DNA of 9,652 nucleotides, taken from NCBI GenBank assembly GCA_964569055.1, contig CAZMSZ010000292.1:1-9652 (forward strand), written 5' to 3'. The notes below the pieces were generated by a model that was not told the origin of the DNA, searched no databases, and saw only the letters and a list, made by a program, of their open reading frames with translations. A program made the translations under genes and the position numbers. Below, piece by piece: positions 6,413-9,652 of this stretch (within the stretch, counting starts at the first letter, position 1; every line of letters begins with the position of its first letter). Origin of the DNA: JAWLGW01 sp964569055 (GTDB lineage: Bacteria > Planctomycetota > J058).

Positions 6413-7771
6413 GTGGACGAGCAGGACGTCGACCTCGACGAGATCGAGCGGCACCTCAAGGTGCTCGAGCGCTCCATGCCGAGCGCGCACGCCGAGTACG
6501 ACGCCACCCGCGCGCACCTCGAGCGGGCCGCGTTCCCCAAGTTCGTGGCCTGGCTCGGCCCGCGCGGCGTGCCGACCGGCCCCGGCGCCCGCCGCGCGCT
6601 CGAGGACGACGCCCGCGTGCTGGTGGAGGAGGTCGGGCGCGCCTGGAGCCCGCGGCCGACCCCCGAGGACGTGGAGTGGGTCGCGCAGCGGATCGTGCTG
6701 GACGTGGTCGGGACCGGGCCGCTGCAGCAGTTCCTGGACGACCCCGCCGTGTCGGAGGTCATGGTCAACGGCCCCGAGGAGCTGTTCGTCGAGCGCGACG
6801 GACGGGTCGAGCGGACCAACGTGCGGTTCCGCGACGAGGCCCACCTCACCCACGTGATCCGCAAGATCGCCGAGAACATGGACCGGCGGATCGACTTCAA
6901 CCAACCCACCCTCGACGGCCGCCTGCGCGACGGCTCGCGGGTGCACGCGGTCCTCCCCCCGCTCTCGCTCAACGGGCCGGTCCTGACCGTGCGCAAGTAC
7001 GGGGCGCGCTACCGGCAGCTCGAGGACCTCGTGGCGCAGGGGACGCTCCGCCCCGAGATCGCCTACTACCTCGGCGCGTGCGTGAAGGCGCGGCTGAACA
7101 TCGCGATCGGCGGCCCCTCGGCCTCGGGCAAGACGACCACGCTCAACCTGCTGGCCAGCCAGATCCCCAGCCACGAGCGGCTGGTCACGATCGAGGAGCT
7201 GGCCGAGCTCGACTTCTCCCGCTCGCACAACCACGTCGTGCGCCTGCAGGCGCGCACCCCCAACACCGAGGGGGTGGGCGCGTTCACGGTGCGCCAGCTC
7301 GTGCGCGAGGCGCTGCGCATGCGCGCCGACCGGATCGTGGTGGGCGAGGCGCGCGGCGCCGAGATGATCGACGTGATCCAGGCCATGCGCTGCGGCCACG
7401 ACGGCTCCATGACCACGATCCACGCCAGCTCGCCCGACGACCTGATCGAGCGCGCGGTCACGATCTCGCTGTTCGGGAACGTGGGCCTCGCCGAGGACAG
7501 CCTGCGCCGGATGGTGGTGGACGCGCTCGACGTGGTGGTGATCCTGGCGCGCTACGCCGACGGCAGCCGCCGCGCGGTGCACGTGGTCGAGCCCTACCTC
7601 GACGAGCGCCGCCAGCCCGCGTTCAACGAGGTGTTCCGCTTCGACCACACCGGCTACGAGGACGGCCGCCCGCTCGGCACGTTCCGCTGGGTCGGCCCCT
7701 CGCGCCACGAGGCGCGCTTCCGCCAGATGGGGATCGCGCTCCCCGAGGCCGTGCTGGGGGAGCTGGCCTGA
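6413..7771 (+). CDS. cpaF: CpaF/TadA-type secretion ATPase (type II/IV secretion family)
   Basis: A 452-residue hexameric-type ATPase that in known systems powers Tad/Flp pilus assembly on the cytoplasmic face of the inner membrane. An N-terminal helical region (1-95) leads to VVGTGPLQQFLDDPAVSEVM (98-117), the family hallmark. Walker A is GPSASGKT (234-241), less Gly-rich than the common GGTGSGKT but complete. The Asp box includes TIEELAEL (259-266), Walker B is IVVGEARG (308-315, E312) and the His box is GHDGSMTTIHA (328-338). All catalytic motifs are intact. It starts with GTG 2 nt after the STAS stop, with its SD inside that gene, and is followed 2 nt later by the RsbW-like gene, so it is embedded in a partner-switching operon. 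No TadB, TadC, CpaB, CpaC or pilin gene is present in the window. Deciding between a pilus motor and another CpaF-type role needs the genome. Confidence 0.93.
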   Translation: MDEQDVDLDEIERHLKVLERSMPSAHAEYDATRAHLERAAFPKFVAWLGPRGVPTGPGARRALEDDARVLVEEVGRAWSPRPTPEDVEWVAQRIVLDVVGTGPLQQFLDDPAVSEVMVNGPEELFVERDGRVERTNVRFRDEAHLTHVIRKIAENMDRRIDFNQPTLDGRLRDGSRVHAVLPPLSLNGPVLTVRKYGARYRQLEDLVAQGTLRPEIAYYLGACVKARLNIAIGGPSASGKTTTLNLLASQIPSHERLVTIEELAELDFSRSHNHVVRLQARTPNTEGVGAFTVRQLVREALRMRADRIVVGEARGAEMIDVIQAMRCGHDGSMTTIHASSPDDLIERAVTISLFGNVGLAEDSLRRMVVDALDVVVILARYADGSRRAVHVVEPYLDERRQPAFNEVFRFDHTGYEDGRPLGTFRWVGPSRHEARFRQMGIALPEAVLGELA

Positions 7772-7773
7772 GC

Positions 7774-8208
7774 GTGAACGCGGCCGAGCCCGAGACGTTC
7801 CTCGAGCTGCGCACCGGGGCGACCCTCCAGTCGATCCGCGTGCTCAACGACCTGCTCGAGGTCGCCCTGCGGGCCCTCGGCGTGGAGGAGGCCCTCCGCC
7901 ACGACCTGGCCCTCGGCGTGGCCGAGCTGGTCGCGAACGTGTGCGAGCACGAGTACGGCGAGGGCGGCACCGGCGAGGTGACCCTCCGCCTGGAGGGCGG
8001 CCCCCGCGAGCTGTGCCTGGCCGTGGTCAGCCACGGCCAGCCGTTCGACCTCGCCGCGGCGCTCGCGCAGGCGGAGGCGAACGACCCGCTCGAGGCCCTG
8101 CAGGGAAGCGGCCTGGGGCTGCCGATGCTGGTCTCGCTGTTCGACGCCGTCGATCACCGCTACGAGCAGGGCGTCGGCAACCGGATCACGCTGCGCAAGG
8201 TGCGGTAA
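7774..8208 (+). CDS. RsbW-like GHKL ATPase (anti-sigma factor/switch kinase family)
   Basis: This 144-residue protein is the size of RsbW/SpoIIAB. The N box reads LALGVAELVANVCEHEYG (45-62) with E51 and N55, matching the SEACTNAVQHAY region of RsbW. The ATP-lid glycine motif GSGLGLPML (111-119) is followed by LFDAV, also as in RsbW. The G1 segment is VVSHGQPFD (84-92): the Asp that contacts adenine in RsbW (D-x-G) is replaced by S86, so nucleotide binding may be weak or altered. In the classical scheme this protein would phosphorylate the STAS protein encoded two genes upstream and hold a third partner inactive. It starts at GTG 7774, 2 nt after cpaF, with GGGGGAG about 11 nt upstream, and is the last gene of the cluster. 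An anti-sigma role is possible, but no sigma factor is in view. Confidence 0.85.
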   Translation: MNAAEPETFLELRTGATLQSIRVLNDLLEVALRALGVEEALRHDLALGVAELVANVCEHEYGEGGTGEVTLRLEGGPRELCLAVVSHGQPFDLAAALAQAEANDPLEALQGSGLGLPMLVSLFDAVDHRYEQGVGNRITLRKVR

Positions 8209-8229
8209 TCGGGTTCGGAGCCGAGGTCG

Positions 8230-8248
8230 TCCGCCTGCTTCAGGCGGA
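8230..8248. terminator. Hairpin between convergent genes, possible bidirectional terminator
   Basis: TCCGCCTG (8230-8237) and CAGGCGGA (8241-8248) form a perfect 8-bp stem with a 3-nt loop. It lies 22 nt after the stop of the plus-strand operon and overlaps the stop codon (8240-8242) of the convergent minus-strand gene. Neither side has a T-run, so termination would depend on the hairpin alone or on Rho. Confidence 0.45.
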
Positions 8249-8968
8249 GAGCCCACCCGACTCCAGGAACGCCTCCCGCGCGCGGGCGACCACGGCGAAC
8301 AGCGCGGCCTCGATCCCCTCCCCGGTGCGCCGATCGGTCGTGAAGGTCCCCAGGAACGGAAGGTCGAGCTCCTCGCGGATCTCCTCGGGGGCGACCTCGG
8401 GCCGCTCGTCGCCTGGCAGCCACTGAAGCGCGATCGGCAGCTCCTGCGGCTGCAGCCCATGGGATTCCAGATCCTCGACCAGGTCCTCGGCGCTCTCGAC
8501 GGAGAGCTCCTTCATTCCGGCGACCAGGCTCGGCACGTACACGACCCCTGCGGCGGCCTCGAGCGCAAGCTGACGGGTCGCGCGGAAGTAGGCCGACCCT
8601 CTCACGCAGTACACCCCCACGCGCATCCTCGCGGGTCCGAGGTCGAACGTCGGGAGGGCGAGCGTCAGGAACAACGTGCGATCGCCGTCGGTCGCGATCG
8701 ACGTGAGCGGCTCGAGCACCTGCTCGCGGAGGCGGTCTTCCAGCAGCAACAGGGCGGTCGTCGCCGAACAAGGGTCGCAATCGCCGGGTGAGACGTAGGT
8801 GATCTTGAGGTCCGCACGGCCAGACGCGCGGTCGTAGCGCAGCGCCGGCCGGAACCGCTGCTGCGCCCGGCTCGCCCGGGCGCGGGCCCGCAGCCAGGCG
8901 GCTTCGTCCTCGACCAGACCGCTCGCGCGGAAGCGTCGCTCGAGCCGGAGGACGTCGTCGTCGCTCAT
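8240..8968 (-). CDS. MglA-like small GTPase relative with degenerate nucleotide-binding motifs
   Basis: A 242-residue protein. From residue 52 it follows Myxococcus MglA, the Ras-like polarity switch of gliding motility: ADLKITYVSPGDC aligns with MglA's start of the P-loop, DGDRTLFLTL (94-103) with TDRTLFFDFL, RVGVYCVRGSAYFRATRQL (116-134) with the TVPGQVFYDASRKL region, then GVVYVPS and the ESAEDLVEDL helix. The nucleotide-binding motifs are lost: the P-loop is replaced by PGDCDPCSATT (61-71) without GK[ST], the switch II PGQ is RGS (123-125), and NKRD is LPGDE (184-188). It is therefore probably a pseudo-GTPase that cannot bind GTP in the usual way. About 50 extra N-terminal residues are charged and helical. 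The ATG at 8968 is 43 nt after the stop of the upstream membrane-protein gene, so the two are probably co-transcribed. The MglA relationship is by eye; a profile search would settle it. Confidence 0.75.
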   Translation of the reverse strand: MSDDDVLRLERRFRASGLVEDEAAWLRARARASRAQQRFRPALRYDRASGRADLKITYVSPGDCDPCSATTALLLLEDRLREQVLEPLTSIATDGDRTLFLTLALPTFDLGPARMRVGVYCVRGSAYFRATRQLALEAAAGVVYVPSLVAGMKELSVESAEDLVEDLESHGLQPQELPIALQWLPGDERPEVAPEEIREELDLPFLGTFTTDRRTGEGIEAALFAVVARAREAFLESGGLSA

Positions 8969-9011
8969 GGCCTCACGGTCGGCGAGCGCCTGCGCGCGCG
9001 CAATGGCGCGC

Positions 9012-9485
9012 CTACTCCCCGCCGCCGCCCTCCGCGGCTGGGCTCGCGCTCCCCTGGGTCAGCTCGAGGTTCACGCCGTGAACCCGCCACACGTCGCCGT
9101 CCCGGACCAGCTGAATCACCACGGTCGCCTCGGCCTGTCCGTTGCGCGCCGTCCCGCTGATCGTGGCGCCGTCGTTCAGCACCTGCCGCTGCTTGACCGT
9201 GAACTCGGCCGTCGGAGCGTAGAGGACCTGCCACTGCTCGACGAACGCGCCGAACGCCTCGCGGTCCGCCGCCGCGCGGAAGCCGGCCGAGGTGGCCTGG
9301 TAGGCCTCGTCGACCCGCCCCTCCTTCACCGCGCGGACGTGGGCGTGGGCCGCTTCGAAGGGAGCCTTGGTCATGACGAGCACGCTCGAGATCAGCAGGG
9401 CCAACAGGCCGCCGCCGACCACCACGCAGCCGCCGCAGCCCGCCACGATCCACTTGAGGTTGCTCTTGGGCTTCGCCTCGTCCAT
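9012..9485 (-). CDS. Single-pass membrane protein with NTF2-like outer domain, function unknown
   Basis: This 157-residue protein has a short basic N-terminus (MDEAKPKSNLK), a hydrophobic span at about 12-38 containing a GCGGC motif (C17, C20), and a C-terminal domain that should lie outside the cytoplasm by the positive-inside rule. Residues about 42-142 (a helix with VRAVKEGRVDEAY, then FRAAADREAFGAFV, then alternating strands ending VIQLVRDGDVWRVHGVNLE) have the pattern of small NTF2-like domains of the DUF4878/DUF4864 kind, often attached to one membrane helix. The tail is Gly/Glu-rich. No lipobox is convincing, since the cysteines are inside the span. The ATG at 9485 has a GGGA SD-like sequence upstream. 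It leads a two-gene unit with the MglA-like gene, which suggests a shared envelope-proximal role. Family assignment is tentative. Confidence 0.72.
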   Translation of the reverse strand: MDEAKPKSNLKWIVAGCGGCVVVGGGLLALLISSVLVMTKAPFEAAHAHVRAVKEGRVDEAYQATSAGFRAAADREAFGAFVEQWQVLYAPTAEFTVKQRQVLNDGATISGTARNGQAEATVVIQLVRDGDVWRVHGVNLELTQGSASPAAEGGGGE

Positions 9486-9582
9486 GACCGCTCCCTGCCC
9501 GTCGCCGCGGGCGCGCGCTCGGCGCGAGGAGCACGGTACGCCCTGCGCCGCACGGGCCGCAAGGGCCCGCTCGACGGGGTTC

Positions 9583-9599
9583 GATCGAGCTCCTCGATC
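9583..9599 (-). terminator. Hairpin after a possible upstream minus-strand gene
   Basis: GATCGAG (9583-9589) and CTCGATC (9593-9599) form a perfect 7-bp stem with a 3-nt loop. On the minus strand it begins 7 nt after a TGA at 9608-9606. A second hairpin (CGGGCC at 9553-9558 with GGCCCG at 9564-9569) follows. There is no U-run. The position fits a terminator for a gene ending at 9606. Confidence 0.35.
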
Positions 9600-9605
9600 C
9601 CCGGG

Positions 9606-9652
9606 TCAGGAGGAGGGCGGGGGGGGCGCCGCGCGCAGTTCGGGCGCGCGGT
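9606..9652 (-). CDS. Possible 3' end of an upstream minus-strand gene (14 codons)
   Basis: From the right edge one minus-strand frame reads RAPELRAAPPPPSS and stops at TGA 9608-9606, directly before a hairpin. This would suit the proline-rich tail of a protein, but 14 codons in GC-rich DNA prove little. It could equally be non-coding leader of the membrane-protein gene. Confidence 0.22.
   Translation of the reverse strand, partial: RAPELRAAPPPPSS

Noticed and set aside
6137..7708. A 523-residue antisense open frame across STAS and cpaF.
   Set aside because: The stop-free antisense frame is expected in very GC-rich coding DNA; the sense strand carries intact STAS and CpaF motifs.
9560..9590. 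A possible promoter (TTGCGG with TACCGT at 18 nt, or a TTGC resembling a sigma-54 -12 element) for the membrane-protein gene.
   Set aside because: The sigma-70-like match is poor and no GG is correctly placed for sigma-54; not strong enough to list.
1..9652. CRISPR arrays, tRNA or rRNA genes, riboswitches and attachment sites.
   Set aside because: None seen: the only direct tandem repeat is the 27-bp coding repeat, and no tRNA-like cloverleaf or rRNA segment was recognised by eye.

Overview
This window is very GC-rich (mostly G and C at third codon positions, with GTG and TTG starts) and looks like the chromosome of a Myxococcota-type ('deltaproteobacterial') organism. The pointers are a degenerate relative of the gliding-motility GTPase MglA, a transmembrane Ser/Thr kinase, a REP-associated (Y1/HUH) transposase of the kind common in that phylum, and a good sigma-54 promoter match. 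Planctomycetota is a weaker alternative. The assignment is inferred from family resemblance; no database search was possible.

Layout. (1) 1-461: the 5' part of a Y1/HUH transposase on the minus strand, cut by the window edge, plus an intergenic stretch rich in inverted repeats. (2) 462-3241, minus strand: a transmembrane Ser/Thr kinase behind a sigma-54 promoter candidate and, upstream of it, a LipM-type octanoyl/lipoate transferase. (3) 3242-3324: a short divergent promoter region. (4) 3325-8208, plus strand: five tightly packed genes with gaps of 13, 31, 2 and 2 bases, very probably one transcript: class II lysyl-tRNA synthetase, a PP2C/SpoIIE-type (RsbU-like) phosphatase, an STAS anti-sigma-factor-antagonist-like protein, a CpaF/TadA-type secretion ATPase and a small RsbW-like GHKL ATPase. 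(5) 8240-9485, minus strand: a small single-pass membrane protein followed by an MglA-like pseudo-GTPase, convergent with the large operon and separated from it by a hairpin. (6) 9486-9652: non-coding apart from a possible 3' end of another minus-strand gene.

How they may work together. Phosphatase, STAS protein and GHKL protein are the three classical parts of a partner-switching circuit (RsbU/RsbV/RsbW). There is no sigma factor here. Instead a CpaF-type ATPase sits between the STAS and GHKL genes with 2-base gaps, and no pilus or secretion partners lie in the window. The most interesting hypothesis is that this circuit controls a CpaF-driven machine rather than, or as well as, a sigma factor. 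The GHKL protein also lacks the usual adenine-contacting Asp. The second notable system is the MglA-like protein, which keeps the MglA fold signature but has lost the P-loop GK[ST], the switch II motif and NKxD, and is paired with a membrane-anchored protein.
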